From Onchidella celtica (taxonomy: Eukaryota; Mollusca; Gastropoda; Systellommatophora; Onchidiidae): a stretch of DNA of 64,000 nucleotides. Within the stretch, counting starts at the first letter, position 1; each line of letters starts with the position of its first letter. Positions 1-12,624 of the stretch are shown piece by piece. Location of the stretch: contig OZ007570.1 in NCBI GenBank assembly GCA_963931925.1, forward strand, positions 63,376,132-63,440,131, in the 5' to 3' direction. Position numbers and translations under genes: made by a program. Below the pieces are notes generated by a model, which saw only the letters and a program-made list of their open reading frames with translations, ran no database searches and was not told the DNA's origin.

Positions 1-779
<779 letters not shown>

Positions 780-823
<44 letters not shown>
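780..823. repeat. (TTTC)n microsatellite
   Basis: About 11 uninterrupted CTTT units. The Phe/Ser-rich and Lys/Glu/Arg-rich frames across it are low-complexity artefacts. Confidence 0.95.
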
Positions 824-932
824 ACCCCTTGTTTCTGTCTGTCTTCCTTTCTAACCGCAGTTTTATGTATCGTGAGATTCAATATGACTAAGAGATTCAT
901 TACAAATTTGAGTTTGAAACAGTTGCAGCGGG

Positions 933-1594
933 TGTAGTTATAGCAACAGCAGTAACAACAAGACAATCAACAAAAATGTAGTTATAGCAACAGCAGTAAC
1001 AACAAGACAATCAACACAAATGTAGTTATAGCAACAGCAGTAACAACAAGACAATCAACACAAATGTAGTTATAGCAACAGCAGTAACAACAAGACAATC
1101 AACAAAAATGTAGTTATAGCAACAGCAGTAACAACAAGACAATCAACAAAACTATAGTTATAGCAACAGCAGTAACAACAAGACAATCAACACAAATGTA
1201 GTTATATAGCAACAGCAGTAACAACAAGACAATCAACACAAATGTAGTTATAGCAACAGCAGTAACAACAAGACAATCAACACAAATGTAGTTATAGCAA
1301 CAGTAGTAACAACAAGTCAATCAACACAAATGTAGTTATAGCAACAGCAGTAACAACAAGACAATCAACAAAAATGTAGTTATAGCAACAGTAGTAACAA
1401 CAAGTCAATCAACACAAATGTAATTATAGCAACAGCAGTAACAACAAGTCAATCAACACAAATGTAGTTATAGCAACAGCAGTAACAACAAGTCAATCAA
1501 CACAAATGTAATTATAGCAACAGCAGTAACAACAAGTCAATCAACAAAAATGTAGTTATGGCAACAGTAGTTTCAACAAGCCAATCAACAGAAA
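933..1594. repeat. 44-bp minisatellite, 15 copies
   Basis: The unit begins TGTAGTTATAGCAACAGCAG and continues with a CAACAA-rich half. Unit starts at 933, 977, 1021 and 1065 fix the period at exactly 44 bp, and 15 units fill the array with one 2-bp insertion (TATATAGC near 1204). Units differ by a few substitutions (CAGCAG/CAGTAG, AGACAATC/AGTCAATC, GTAGTT/GTAATT) that are shared by neighbouring units. The last unit is the most diverged. The period is not a multiple of 3, so it is not a coding repeat. Confidence 0.95.
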
Positions 1595-3188
1595 TGGACA
1601 CGGGCAGCTCCAGTTAAACAAACAAACAAAAACAACAACTGAAAAGCTGTCAGGTCACAGTAGGGCTTGTACGAGATAAAAAAAAAATGGCCACAAAAAA
1701 ATAAATAAATAAAAATGACGAAACACAACTTTTAAAAAGTTTTTACTTCACATTTCATTTCATCAACATCAACACTATCATCAACATATTAAGTTGAAAG
1801 TGAGGTTACAGAAAAGAGATACTATGAAACAAACCATAGAATTACTATTCCAGTGGCTGGAGGGATTTTCTTTCAGGCAAAATGCAGCAAACTCATTGAA
1901 AAAAAAATTAATATACACCAAGTTAGAAAACTATGCCCCCTCGTCTCTCTCCCGCTCGCTCTATCTCTCTCTTCTCTGACCACCAACCCCCCCCCCCCCC
2001 TCTCCGCCCCCCACTTTTTTTTCACGGCCATAACATACCTCTGCTCGTTCTCATTCTCTTTCATCGAAAAGTAAAACTATTCATTGATATGTCACATAAC
2101 TTTGTAAGAAAGCGGTTTTTACCAGATTTTTCGCTGAAATTATGCACTTTATATTGTTTATTTTCGTTCCAACCAGAGACTGTTTTTTTGAAAAGTTCCT
2201 ATCTGACCTCCTTGTTTGAACCATAAGAAAAGTAATAAAAAGACAATAATTCAAATCAGCACTAGGATTTATAAGTCATCAAATAATTAAAATAACTCAG
2301 AAATTGGTCTTTCATCCATCATAATTATAATGCATGGCACCCACTCGATGTCAATACATCGTCCCTAAAAATATCATCTCTGATCGGTTCAAAGTATGTA
2401 GTATGTAAAAATTGTCACCGTTTTTTCCAGTGACACCAAGTTGTGCTTAAAAAGGAAAACAAAAAAGGCTTTCAATTAAAAACAAAAACACAAGAATATA
2501 AAAAACATGGCTGGCCCTGAAACAAAAATTGCACAATGGACCATATTTTTACGAGCGAGAAAAAACCAAAATGTTTTATTGAAATATAATCCTTATCTAA
2601 GATTTAACATTTTGTAGTTACATGAATATAACCATTTGAACTATTGTATTCTCCTTTGATCAATACAAAAAAGGTAATACAATTCCTTCAACAACTTCAT
2701 AGAATATTGGGCAAAATTAAGTGGCCATCTACAGTTGAAGGAATACACTTGTCCAGTTCATGATAATGCCAGCGAAATACGTACAATATATATCATTTTT
2801 ATACTATAAGGAGCTGGGTTCCCAAGAATTGGCGCCTAGTGAATTTCAAGGTTTGTCCACGTTTCACGTTCGGGGTCACCGGTCTGCCCTACCTGACTAA
2901 CTTAGTGGCTGTCAATATTGTGAGCGGCTTCCCGCTTGGCAGACACTTACACGTCATTTAGATGCCTTACTCTCAACGCTTTGTCCTCCGAGGTGAAAAT
3001 TTACATCACTCGAGCTTCTCCCTTCAGACTTTCACTCAAGTAATTTTTTAACAAGAGGTGAACAGCAAATTATGTCTCACTCCTTGCCCTCTCTCTCTCT
3101 CTCTCGCTCCTCAACCTCTTGTGATGCGTTTTTCTTTCTTTCTATTCCATTTCTTTTCATTTGCTGTATTAATTTTCTTTTCTTCTTA
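1595..3188. other. Intergenic sequence with a pyrimidine-rich patch
   Basis: No gene recognised. A C/T-rich patch lies at 1936-2020. The part from about 2815 to 3020 is balanced in base composition, has several CpGs and contains no repeat I can see, so it could be functional noncoding DNA, but nothing in it proves this. Confidence 0.45.
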
Positions 3189-3620
3189 CTAGATGAGGTA
3201 ACCGGCATTATCCGGGATAGACATGTGAACCCACCGTTCTCTCTTTCTCTCTTTTTGGTCTAGGAAGCTTCCCATGCTCTGCAGTCTTACTACAGATTTC
3301 ATATTGCATCAGAGCACTACGCACTCATTTCTGGTAGGGAAATTGTGCGCACAGAATTGAACGGGTATTAATATTGTTTCCGGTGCGATTTGCTTACTGC
3401 CGGGAGCCAAAACAAAGATCATTGTGTTTTACAATTTTACAACTTTTCATTTAAGAATACCTGGAACTTGAAAACACAATCAATCGATACAAAAGCGATT
3501 GGGCTGGATTAGTTGACACTAAAGAAAATTAATTTTAAAATTTTAAAAACTGTCATTCTGGCTATAGCGTCCAGCAACAAAAGGGGGCCAAAATTGCACC
3601 GCAGTGAATTATTCCCGCTC
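3189..3620 (+). repeat. ~430-bp dispersed repeat, copy A
   Basis: One of three related copies in the window (the others are at 33061-33470 and, inverted, 46236-46672). Shared landmarks in order are a GGCATTATCCGGGATA-like start, a CT-rich stretch, TCTAGRAAGCTTCCCAT, CAGTCTTACTACAGA, GCACTACGCACTCAT, GTTTCCGGTGCGAT, GATACAAAAGCGATTGG, GGATTAGTTGACACT, and an AAAATTGCACC-like end. No protein is encoded and I could not define terminal repeats, so the class is unknown. The orientation label is arbitrary, with copy A taken as plus. Confidence 0.85.
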
Positions 3621-3950
3621 CTATTGTTGTTTATAGTAAGATTTTGTCTATTTTCACTTTCTGTACATATTTTAATTCATTTTGATTCTCGGGCACTGTA
3701 CTTTAGTTTCTTGATCATTCTTCCGTCTTTTCTTTTTTCATTCGTTTCTCAAATGATCGTTTTTTCCCCCCGTCTCACGGTTTCCTGCGGCACTCTATGA
3801 ACAAACGTTTACTCTTGGAGGGATTTTGTACCTACTTTTTTGTTGTTGTAATTGTCCCATTAACTATCCTAAATGATGCCTACAGCTCCTCCATTCCTTC
3901 TCATGCTTAGTTCCTCTCTCACTAACTCTTTCTCTCTCTCCTTCATTCTC
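3621..3950. other. Intergenic, pyrimidine-rich
   Basis: T- and C-rich sequence leading into the CT array. No feature recognised. Confidence 0.4.
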
Positions 3951-4002
3951 TCTCTCCCACCTCTCTCTCTCTTTCTCTCACTCTCTCGGTGTCACTCTAA
4001 CC

Positions 4003-4081
<79 letters not shown>

Positions 4082-4084
4082 TCC
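3951..4084. repeat. (CT)n dinucleotide array
   Basis: Imperfect CT repeats, then about 36 uninterrupted CT units between roughly 4004 and 4076. The Ser/Leu and Arg/Glu frames here are artefacts of the repeat. Confidence 0.96.
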
Positions 4085-6072
4085 TTCTCAGTGTCAGGTG
4101 ACAACAAAAGAAAAAGAGTCGAAAAAGGCAACAAAACAAGAGAGAAAAACCCCCAACAACAACCACGAGTGTCAGTCTAATAAAGTGTCATGAATGTCTG
4201 TCCTGACAATGACCTATACTTCATTATAACCAGCATCGTTTGTATCTTTCAAGTTCGAAAGTGACTTAACCTCTCATCTTTGTCCTATACCCCAAGCTCC
4301 GTCATCCCTTCACTCTCTCTCTCCTGTCAGTCTGCATTGATTCATACATTTGCTACCTCACCAGAGGATAGACGATAGACAGAACAAAATAAATGCAAAA
4401 AACTCAGCCAATTATTCTTCATTGCAAACTGAAAAAAAAAAAAAAAATAACCCGTAAAATTCAAGACTGTGTCCAGTGATATTCAGCATTACAGAACGAC
4501 TTGGACTCCGGATGAAGACGAACATTTCCCCTTGTTAAATCTAATTAATCTCAGCCATAAGAATAGATGAGCTATGAAAAAAAGAAAAAAAACTAGTTTG
4601 GAAATATCTCTTGCATAATAGCTGTAATTAATTCAAATCGTCCACTGCTACAAATAGGAGGGATATGAAGAGTGTGTGTGGAAGTGAACGTGTGTGTGTG
4701 GGGGGGGGGAGGGGATGTGTTAAATTGAAAGAAGCATCATGATGAAAAGACATTGATACATGAATGATAACAGCGATCAGATTGGAATGGATAAGGTGGA
4801 CAATGACATAAAAATCATTTCTAGATATTTCTTACAGTCTGGTTTTTTTTTTTTTTAAAATCATTTTCTAAACTGGCTCTGGCGGGGATAATAAAAATTT
4901 AATGAAAAAAAAAGTACACAGGCACATAATATATACACATAAAGCAGACATAAATACACACACACACACACAGATATACTCACACAGGCACACGAACACG
5001 TACACAAACACATACACACAAACAAGCACACTAAAACACACACAATCATACAGCACCAGCCAGTCGCTACAGTTCCAGCAGTCTTAACACACAACAATCC
5101 CAGTCGGATAATCTCCACAGGTCGAAAGAGCAAAAACCCAAGCCGTGGAGACGTCAGCGTGAGCAGTAGGAAAAGTGAAAGCAGAAAGCTTGAACACTCA
5201 CCCTCTCATTGCCTCGACTGAAGATTTCAATTTGTTCTTGTAATTGTCAAATGGGTCGATTTGACCCTCTCAGCTCCAGGGATGTTGTAGGTGAGTGAAA
5301 GAGAGTGGTATACTGGTGGAGAGTCGTTACCACTTTGTCGTGCTGGCTGGCCCGTATGGGGAGCAAATCAAGCGTAGCCAAGTGTCGGTGGAGACAACCT
5401 GGCCGACTTTTCCACCTGCTTACCTGCCACGGTGTCACACGGGGTTAAACTGAGGCTTTAAAAAACGTGAAGCATCATTCTGAGAGTCATGCAGCCTCTC
5501 CTCAGCATAATGGAGAAAACACAAGGACTCGAGACCGGAAAAAGACGTAATAGGAGGGAATTACACGCAGTTGAGCAAATTACAGCTAGCAGAACAACGG
5601 TAGTCCTCAGAATCTGTGTCTAATGGGCGCGTTGTGATTTTTGCCATTGGCTCTACATAAACAACAAACACGAGCCAAAACAAAACAAGGCGAGATAGGA
5701 GTGGTTGTTGAGGTTGTGACGTAAAGTTTGCAGGTCTTTGAGGATCCTTGCAAAACTTTTTGCCGTTTGACATTTTTTTATAATGCCGTTCAACTTATTA
5801 TCTGTGACAAACGCAGCTTTGTGTGTGTGTGTGTGTGTGTTTTTTCTTTTTTTACTTTCTGTTCAGTAAAATGATGTGAGTGTTTGAAAATATGACTAGG
5901 CGGTTCTCAGTCTGTCTTTGTGGGATTCGACAGCGAAATGCTACAGTTCACAATTAATATTACAAGTTACCGTATTATGTGCAGTTTGTTGAGCTTTAAG
6001 CACAACCGTTTTAGGCGCAACTCGTTCGTCTAAAGACAATCACTGATGGCCATAAACTACCAAAGCGTCCAT
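4085..6072. other. Intergenic sequence with short CA/GT arrays
   Basis: Contains an imperfect CA-rich patch at about 4955-5045 and a GT run at 5820-5840. The part from about 5080 to 5460 is balanced, unique sequence. No gene could be supported on either strand. Confidence 0.5.
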
Positions 6073-6244
6073 TTATTTTATTTTTACATGTATTTGCATA
6101 CTCGAACTAAGAAACTGTATTTTTTGTATTTTGTATTTCATTTTTAATATATTTTAATATATTTTTAATATAAAAAATGCAAATACAAATTACAAAAAAA
6201 TTATTTTATTTTTACAAGTATTTGTATACTTGAACTAAGAAACT
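6073..6244. repeat. 44-bp direct duplication flanking an AT-rich palindromic core
   Basis: The segment at 6073-6116 (key words TATTTTTACATGTATTTG and CGAACTAAGAAACT) is repeated at 6201-6244 with few changes. The spacer is made of TGTATTTT/AAAATACA-type inverted words (about 6117-6200) that could fold back. No coding content. Confidence 0.8.
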
Positions 6245-7385
6245 CCTTGTGGACAATGAGAAAGCTGATTCCACTTTTGATGTGCGAGGAATTTTCATTT
6301 GATCACAAATCGCCACTGTGCGGTGGATCATCTTGACCTGGAATTAAGAAAAAAAAAATTAAACAACAAACAAACGTGACTAGGAATCCATTATATGGTC
6401 TGAAAGTGCCGCAGTTGGCGAGATTACAAAAACTGACAAGTATAAATAATGCTTTGAATATTTCTAAACAAGGAAAACAAACAAAGATGCATAAACATTA
6501 ACATATCGGTCATTACTACTATTGTTATGCAATCTTTGGATCAAAAGTCGTTGACATGCCGGTGAAGATGTTTAGGACAAATTATAAAAATAATATTTAT
6601 ACTGTCTTTTTTTTTTATTTCAGCAGTTTTACGTACTTCCACTGACAATTGAAAACCTTACTACTTTTTTGAATGCGGCACTATTAGCAGATGAATTATG
6701 AAAATTATTGCTCCATACTGTGGTTTGCCATGCCAGCTTGAGAGCCTCTTAATAACAAACAGCTCAATATATTGTCTCGGTATTGCCTTTAGAGAAAGCT
6801 AAATTATAGGACAGATGAACCGTAAGGAGTCACGGGGCTTTGTGAAGACGGACGGAAGTACTCACAAAAGGCAGATGCTAGTCTTGGCAAGAACCGTTCC
6901 GCTTTTGCTTTCGCATTCTGTTCTACAAGAGCGAAGACTTGAAACTATGGAAAGAATTGAAAGCCTGTAAACCACCTAGTACGAAACAAAACCCCACTGT
7001 TTCACTTCCAAGAGTTGCGATAATATTCCTACCCCCTCTTATCTTTGTAGGCCTCTTTTGTATATTCCCAAGACAAACGTAAGTAGTGTTTGTAATGCTG
7101 AATGTTCCCAAAAGAAACAATTCTCCACGCTGATTTCAGTCTGCAAGTTGAACTGCCGGGTGGAAAAAGATAATAATCCTATGACTCTTTGGAAAGTTCC
7201 AGGGAATAATTTCACCTGTCAATCCATTGAGATTTTTTGTTCTGTTTCTTCCAGGCTTGTTTGCGACATTGTTTTCCTGAATCCCCACAACCATGACTGG
7301 ATAAAATACATGTGTGTGTGTGGTAGTTGGGCGGTTTTTTTTTTCTAACCCCTTCTGTTTCGTCTTAATTTAGAGTTACTGTCCT
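6245..7385. other. Intergenic sequence, nothing recognised
   Basis: AT-rich unique sequence. No exon-like frame, RNA gene or repeat family seen. Confidence 0.45.
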
Positions 7386-7406
7386 TTGTTTCTTTCCTTC
7401 TTTCTT

Positions 7407-7445
<39 letters not shown>

Positions 7446-8035
7446 GCCTGTGTATGTGTCTTTCTTTCTTTCTTTGTTTTTGTCTGTCTATCTGTTTGCC
7501 TGTGTATGTGTCTTTCTTTCATTCTTTCTTTCTTTTTGTCTGTCTATCTGTCTGCCTGTGTATGTGTCTTTCTTTCTTTCTTTTTGTCTGTCTATCTGTC
7601 TGCCTGTGTATGTGTCTTTCTTTCTTTTTATCTGGCTATCTGTCTGCCTGTGTATGTGTCTTTCTTTCTTTTTATCTGGCTATCTGTCTGCCTGTGTATG
7701 TGTCTTTCTTTCTTTTTGTCTGTCTATCTGTCTGCCTGTGTATGTGTCTTTCTTTCTTTTTGTCTGTCTGTCTGTCTGCCTTTTTTCTTTCTTTCTTTAT
7801 TTTTTTCTTTCTGTTTGTCTGTCTGTCTACCTGTGTATGTGTCTTTTTTTCTTTCATTTCTTTCTTTCTTTCTTTCTTTCTGCCTGCCTGTCTTTCTTTC
7901 TTTCTTTCTTTCTGTCTGTCTGTCTGGCTGTCTATGTGTCTTTCTTTCTTTCATTTCTTTCTTTCTTTCTTTCTCTCTTTCTTTCTTTCTTTCTTTCTCT
8001 CTTTCTGTCTGCCTGTCTTTCTTTCTTTATTTCTT
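7386..8035. repeat. TTTC/TGTC satellite with higher-order unit
   Basis: About 650 bp built from TTTC and TGTC tetranucleotides. A composite unit of several tens of bp, containing GTCTATCTGTCTGCCTGTG and then TATGTGTCTTTCTTTC, recurs about seven times between roughly 7470 and 7770, then decays into mixed TTTC/TGTC blocks up to about 8035. Long frames stay open on both strands only because the monomers lack stop codons. It is not a gene. Confidence 0.93.
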
Positions 8036-9015
8036 TTGAATTCTTTCCTTCTATTCTCCCCTTACTTTTATTCCTCTCATACTTATTTTGTTTTCGTATT
8101 TTCCTTGGCATTTTTATGTTTTCTTTGCTTCTGGTCATTGTTCCTCCTTACTCATTCTTTTTGCTCCCTCTTTTCGATCTGACAACTGTTGTTGGTTTCT
8201 GTGTCTCCATCTTTTCCTTCCATGTGTCCTCCTCGTCGTCTTTTTCTCCTTCCTCTTCTGCTATCTACGAAAACAGACAGTTTTGACATATCTATTTGTT
8301 CATCCAAAGCAATCATTACTCCTCCCTCCCTCCCTCCCCCCCCCCCCTCCCTCCCCCCCCCCTTTTTTTTTCTTTCTCCTAGCCTTCTCAACAATCCTCG
8401 ACCTCCAACTTATGCTGATTTAGAAATAGCTACAATTTCCTGCCAATAAACTGAGCGCTAATGCATTTCGGCCTTACTAAAACGTATAAAAATAAACAAA
8501 TACAACTTGCAGTGCAATCTTCCGATATTTGTTTTTCTCGTTCTCTTCATTTATTTTGAACCGATACTTAACTCACATTGATTTTCATTTTTCCTCCTTC
8601 CAGCCATTCGCTCCTCAGTGTCATATTTTTACATGTATTTTATCCTCCGAACCCTTTCTCTGAAGCTGACTGAAGTCATTTTCTTGTTCGTCAATCAGAC
8701 TCTTGTTAAAACGGTTTACCATACTGAACTCCTGCAATTCAATACTCCACTGAGGCGATGTTATCAACAGCTCTCTGACATAGAGTAATTTACTGTCAAT
8801 TATGGAGTTCTTCAGTGTCAACTTCCATGATTTTCCAGGTAATTTAAAAAACGTTCTGTTAGCGATAGCTTGCAGCGTTTTGAACACTTTATGTGGACAA
8901 TTTCACAGAAAACACAATGCATAACGTATGATGCAATTAAGGACAAAAATACGCCTAGGGTGAAGTATTTGCCTTGACACAGAGGTTTGCTGGAAAATCT
9001 TCATTTATCTGTCTA
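8036..9015. other. Intergenic, includes a C/T homopolymer patch
   Basis: Contains a C-rich and T-rich stretch at about 8320-8374 made of CCCT and C runs. The rest is AT-rich unique sequence without recognised genes. Confidence 0.45.
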
Positions 9016-9348
9016 TGTACGTATATATGTATGAATGTATGTATATTATGTATGTATGTATGTATGTATGTATGTATGTATGTATGTATGTATGTATGTA
9101 TGTATGTATGTATGTATGTATGTATGTATGTATGTATGTATGTATGTATGTATGTATGTATGTATGTATGTATGTATGTATGTATGTATGTATGTATGCA
9201 TGTATGTATGTATGTATGTTTGTATGTATGTATGTATGTACGTATGTATGTATGTACGTATGTATGTACATACATACATACGTACATACATACATACGTA
9301 CATACATACATACATACATACATACATACATACATACATACATACATA
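9016..9348. repeat. (TGTA)n array joined head-to-head to (TACA)n
   Basis: About 250 bp of TGTA repeats switch strand to TACA repeats near 9269. Positions 9221-9268 and 9271-9318 are perfect reverse complements separated by two bases. Rare variant units (ACGTA) occur at mirror-image places (9241 and 9257 on the left, 9281 and 9297 on the right). The whole array can therefore fold into a long hairpin. Met-Tyr-Val-Cys and Ile-His-Thr-Tyr frames are artefacts. Confidence 0.97.
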
Positions 9349-10258
9349 GAAAGAAATTTTTACGGGTCTTTTAAACAGAAGAACAAACAAAAGAAACAAA
9401 ACCTTTGTGGTTGCTGATATGAAACTTGCAAAAATACCAGACTATCAATCTAATACCCTGAGGACAAGACATAAACTTGGAACTACTGCTTTAATTTTTA
9501 CCTAGCACGCAGAAAAAAAACAACCAACAAACCAAAGTATCACAGTGTCAAGTCAACGAGACAATCAAACTCAGGTTTTGTTTCCCTGCGCCTGTCGCGT
9601 TCCCAGGCAGCGTGTAGAAATATAATAAGGAAGCCCAAAAAGCGAAGTTATTTGAAAAAATTACATTCTAGTTAATGTTGCATGGTGTAAACTTTTCACC
9701 TACTCAGCCCATACGCTTGATTGTCTCTACACCTCTCTAGAATGACATTTTAGCTGCCATACGATAAAAACATCATTATTTGGTGTAATTTCACTCTAAA
9801 TCTTCCATGACATGCAAATAAGAAAAGAAAAACAAACAATAAACAGGTGACATGTTAAAATGCAAAGTGACAGGAATTTTTTTTATGGTTAATGTTTCTG
9901 TCCTATTGAGATTGACTGAAAAAATTCGTATCTATATCGTTATGCACTTCATGTTTTTGTTACTGTTGTCATTGAAAATCATATTGGCTCGTTATCAATG
10001 ATTGTTTTTTTTGGTTTTTTTTGGTTTAGACCAGCATGTCCCGTATATCAGTGGGATATTGATATGAGTGTCATCATGATATCACTTTTGACTATGGTTT
10101 AAATGATATAGGGCTACATAAGAAATGTCGGCAAAGGTATAAAGAAATGAAAGGTTTAGAGAATGGCAAAGTGATCTACGATGAACTGCATGGGCAGCAA
10201 ATCTTAGACTGTTGTAGCTATTATCAGACAACAACAACCATATATAGCAATAAAAGTA
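9349..10258. other. Intergenic sequence, nothing recognised
   Basis: AT-rich unique sequence between two tandem arrays. No gene supported. Confidence 0.45.
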
Positions 10259-10695
10259 ATGAAAAAAGTGATGATGGTGATGATGGCGATGATGATGATC
10301 ATAAAGATGCTGCTGATGATGATAATAATGTTGATGATAATTATGGTGATGACGATGATGATGATCATAAAGATGCTGCTGATGATGATAATAATGTTGA
10401 TGATAATTATGGTGATGACGATGATGATGATCATAAAGATGCTGCTGATGATGATAATAATGTTGATGATAATTATGGTGATGACGATGATGATGATCAT
10501 AAAGATGCTGCTGATGATGATAATAATGTTGATGATAATTATGGTGATGACGATGATGATGATCATAAAGATGCTGCTGATGATGATAATAATGTTGATG
10601 ATAATTATGGTGATGACGATGATGATGATCATAAAGATGCTGCTGATGATGATTATAATGTTGATGATGATTATGGTGATGACGATGATGATGAT
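10259..10695. repeat. 66-bp GAT-rich minisatellite, about 6 copies
   Basis: The unit contains CATAAAGATGCTGCT, then GAT/AAT-rich sequence with GTTGATGATAATTATGG. Successive CATAAAG words at 10300 and 10366 give a 66-bp period, and units are nearly identical except the last. Because 66 is divisible by 3 and the unit has no stop in several frames, it yields a 197-residue Asp-rich frame (10147-10740, plus) with a 22-residue repeat, and also Met/Ile-rich and His-rich frames on other phases. I see no reason to prefer any of them as a protein. Confidence 0.93.
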
Positions 10696-11960
10696 AACCC
10701 CAACAACAAAACCAAACATAAAACAAGTGCAACAATATAATCGTAATATAAAGTTAATATTAATAATTAATAATAATTTAATATTAACAACACTACAATA
10801 ATGATCATAATAATAGCAACAGCACCAATAATTCTATTAATAATTTCAAGTAGTAAAGAAAAAAACAGAAATAAGTATGTTACTGCAGTGATGATCCATG
10901 CAAAAAGGCGATGGGTTTATGATCCGGCTAGAGCTGTCAAGTGTCAACTTGCACTATTGTCTTTGTCATTATGAATGTTTTGTCACTGCCATATCTGACA
11001 TCTTCATTATCCTTTGCCCTACCATGTTCCCCTCAGAATCCTGGGTATAAATAAATGAAGGTTAAGATCAGGAAATTGCAATAAATACAGTGATAGGGGG
11101 GGCTTTTTCCTTCTGATGTTTACCTACAGTAATTGCTTTGATTCATTCTAACGTCTTCAGGTACGAGTCATTGAATGAGAGCCTACAGTGTCTGCCTGCG
11201 CTCGCCTTCAGATCGAGTGTTGAAAGAAAAACCTTGGCCATGCTCCGAGCCCCTCGGGCCATGTGTCAGATCGAAGAGACGTTATTAAAGAGGTGAAAGC
11301 TGAAAGAAAATTCTGTTGCGATTCACTGGGTAAAATAATGGTCTCACAAAGAATAGGAAGGGAGGAAAAAGAAAGGACAGAATTAATTGTTGCTAGTAAG
11401 AGACGATAAGTGATGAGTTCTTTGAACGTCGGAAGGGAAGGTGGATCGGTCGTCCAGGCAAGAGAGTAACTGATTTCTTTCCAAGCTCGTTAGTATAGTT
11501 TCACTGTACACTCCACTAAGAGACGTTCGCGTCAAGATTTGCTTTTCATGGTCGTACGGCTAAAATATGTCCTGCTCACAGAGGGTTCTGACATAATGTG
11601 TTTTTCTTTTCACGATAAATAATTTCAAAATATTACTGATGTTATATGCAAGAACGCTAACAACAAGCAAGTTCTGTCATCTTCTGAGTTTTTTTTTAGC
11701 GGCCTTAATTCTTGTTTGAACTATCTCCATTTTCTGAAAGCCTGGAGATCTTTTAGTGTGTAGAAGAGCTATAACAAATGCACACTTTGACACTTCTTTT
11801 AAAATGCGTGTTGGCACTTACCAAGCTGTTTCAAAACCATTCCAATTTATTCTGACTCTTTATCATAAAAAAAAAACAAAACAAACTATAGCCGCAAAAG
11901 GTTTAACGTCGAATTTCTCAGTTGTTCTAAAAGTCAAAATGGAACAAAACAAGAAATACG
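10696..11960. other. Intergenic sequence, nothing recognised
   Basis: Starts AT-rich (10740-10860), then balanced unique sequence around 11120-11560. No exon or RNA gene seen. Confidence 0.45.
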
Positions 11961-11963
11961 GCC

Positions 11964-12028
11964 GTGTTATTTGTATTTGTATTTGTATTTGTATTTGTAT
12001 TTATTTGTATTTGTATTTCTATTTGTAT
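11964..12028. repeat. (TTTGTA)n hexanucleotide array
   Basis: About ten units of TTTGTA with one shortened unit and one substitution (TTTCTA). Confidence 0.93.
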
Positions 12029-12220
12029 ACTACTTGAATCCCATTTGGGAAATTTGGATTTGTGTCATTGCACCCAGTTACGACTGGAGCAGGCACGTCG
12101 TCGCCACAGTGCAGCGCCGGTCGGGTGTTTTTTTGTTTTTTTTTGGGGGGGGGGATGAGGGGGATATGCCTAGTTTCATTTGCCAGAAAGGTTTTCACAA
12201 TAAGCTTGCTCTAAGAGTTT

Positions 12221-12435
12221 AAGAGTCGTAGCGCAGTGAGTTAAGTTTGTTTGCCTCGGTTTGGACCTGAACTTTCTTGAACTTGAACTAGCGAGACACA
12301 ATTCTTTCAGTCTAATGTCACTGGTGTGTCAGGTCCAGTTCACACTAGTCTCACTGGTATGTTAGGTGAAGTTCACAGTCCACATCTCACATTGAAAGCA
12401 AGGCAAAACAGCCACCCAGTGCGCCAGGGGCAGTA
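12221..12435 (+). mobile_element. Possible tRNA-derived SINE fragment
   Basis: TCGTAGCGCAGTGAGTTAAG resembles a tRNA A-box region as found at the head of tRNA-derived SINEs. It is followed by GTTTGCCTCGGTTTGGACC, where an eroded B-box would be expected. A related inverted piece lies at about 20325-20375 (GGTTTGCCTCGG when read on the minus strand). Both are too diverged for a firm family call. Confidence 0.35.
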
Positions 12436-12438
12436 GAT

Positions 12439-12616
12439 CAGTGTTTCTTACCCCTTTTTTTGTCCCACACCTCACTTCAATTTTCTCAACAAAACAAAAA
12501 AAATGCTCGACGCCATGATCAAAGTTCGTACAATGTATACGGTATAATCTCTACACTCCATTCTGAAGTCCCACGCCCCACCAGAGTATTGCCACCCTCC
12601 ATCTCGAGAAACACCG
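12439..12616. mobile_element. hAT-type MITE, 178 bp
   Basis: The left end is CAGTGTTTCTTACCCC. The right end, read inverted, is CGGTGTTTCTCGAG, giving short diverged terminal inverted repeats of the CAGTGTTTCT type known from hAT elements. The flanks CAGTAGAT (12431-12438) and CATTAGAT (12617-12624) match in 7 of 8 bases, as expected for an old 8-bp target duplication. Non-coding. Confidence 0.6.
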
Positions 12617-12624
12617 CATTAGAT

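Noticed and set aside
5247-5460. Possible minus-strand exon with good donor-like words (GCAGGTAAGC, GAGGGTGAGT)
   Set aside because: No acceptor giving a plausible exon, no conserved protein; isolated donor-like words are common.
7386-8286. Three overlapping frames of 217-278 codons rich in Leu, Ser, Phe and Cys
   Set aside because: They lie over the TTTC/TGTC satellite, where monomers lack stop codons; all phases stay open.
8955-9417. Met-Tyr-Val-Cys and Ile-His-Thr-Tyr repeat frames
   Set aside because: Phases of the TGTA/TACA array on both strands.
10082-10735. His/Tyr-rich minus-strand frame of 217 codons
   Set aside because: Antisense phase of the 66-bp GAT minisatellite; no independent support.
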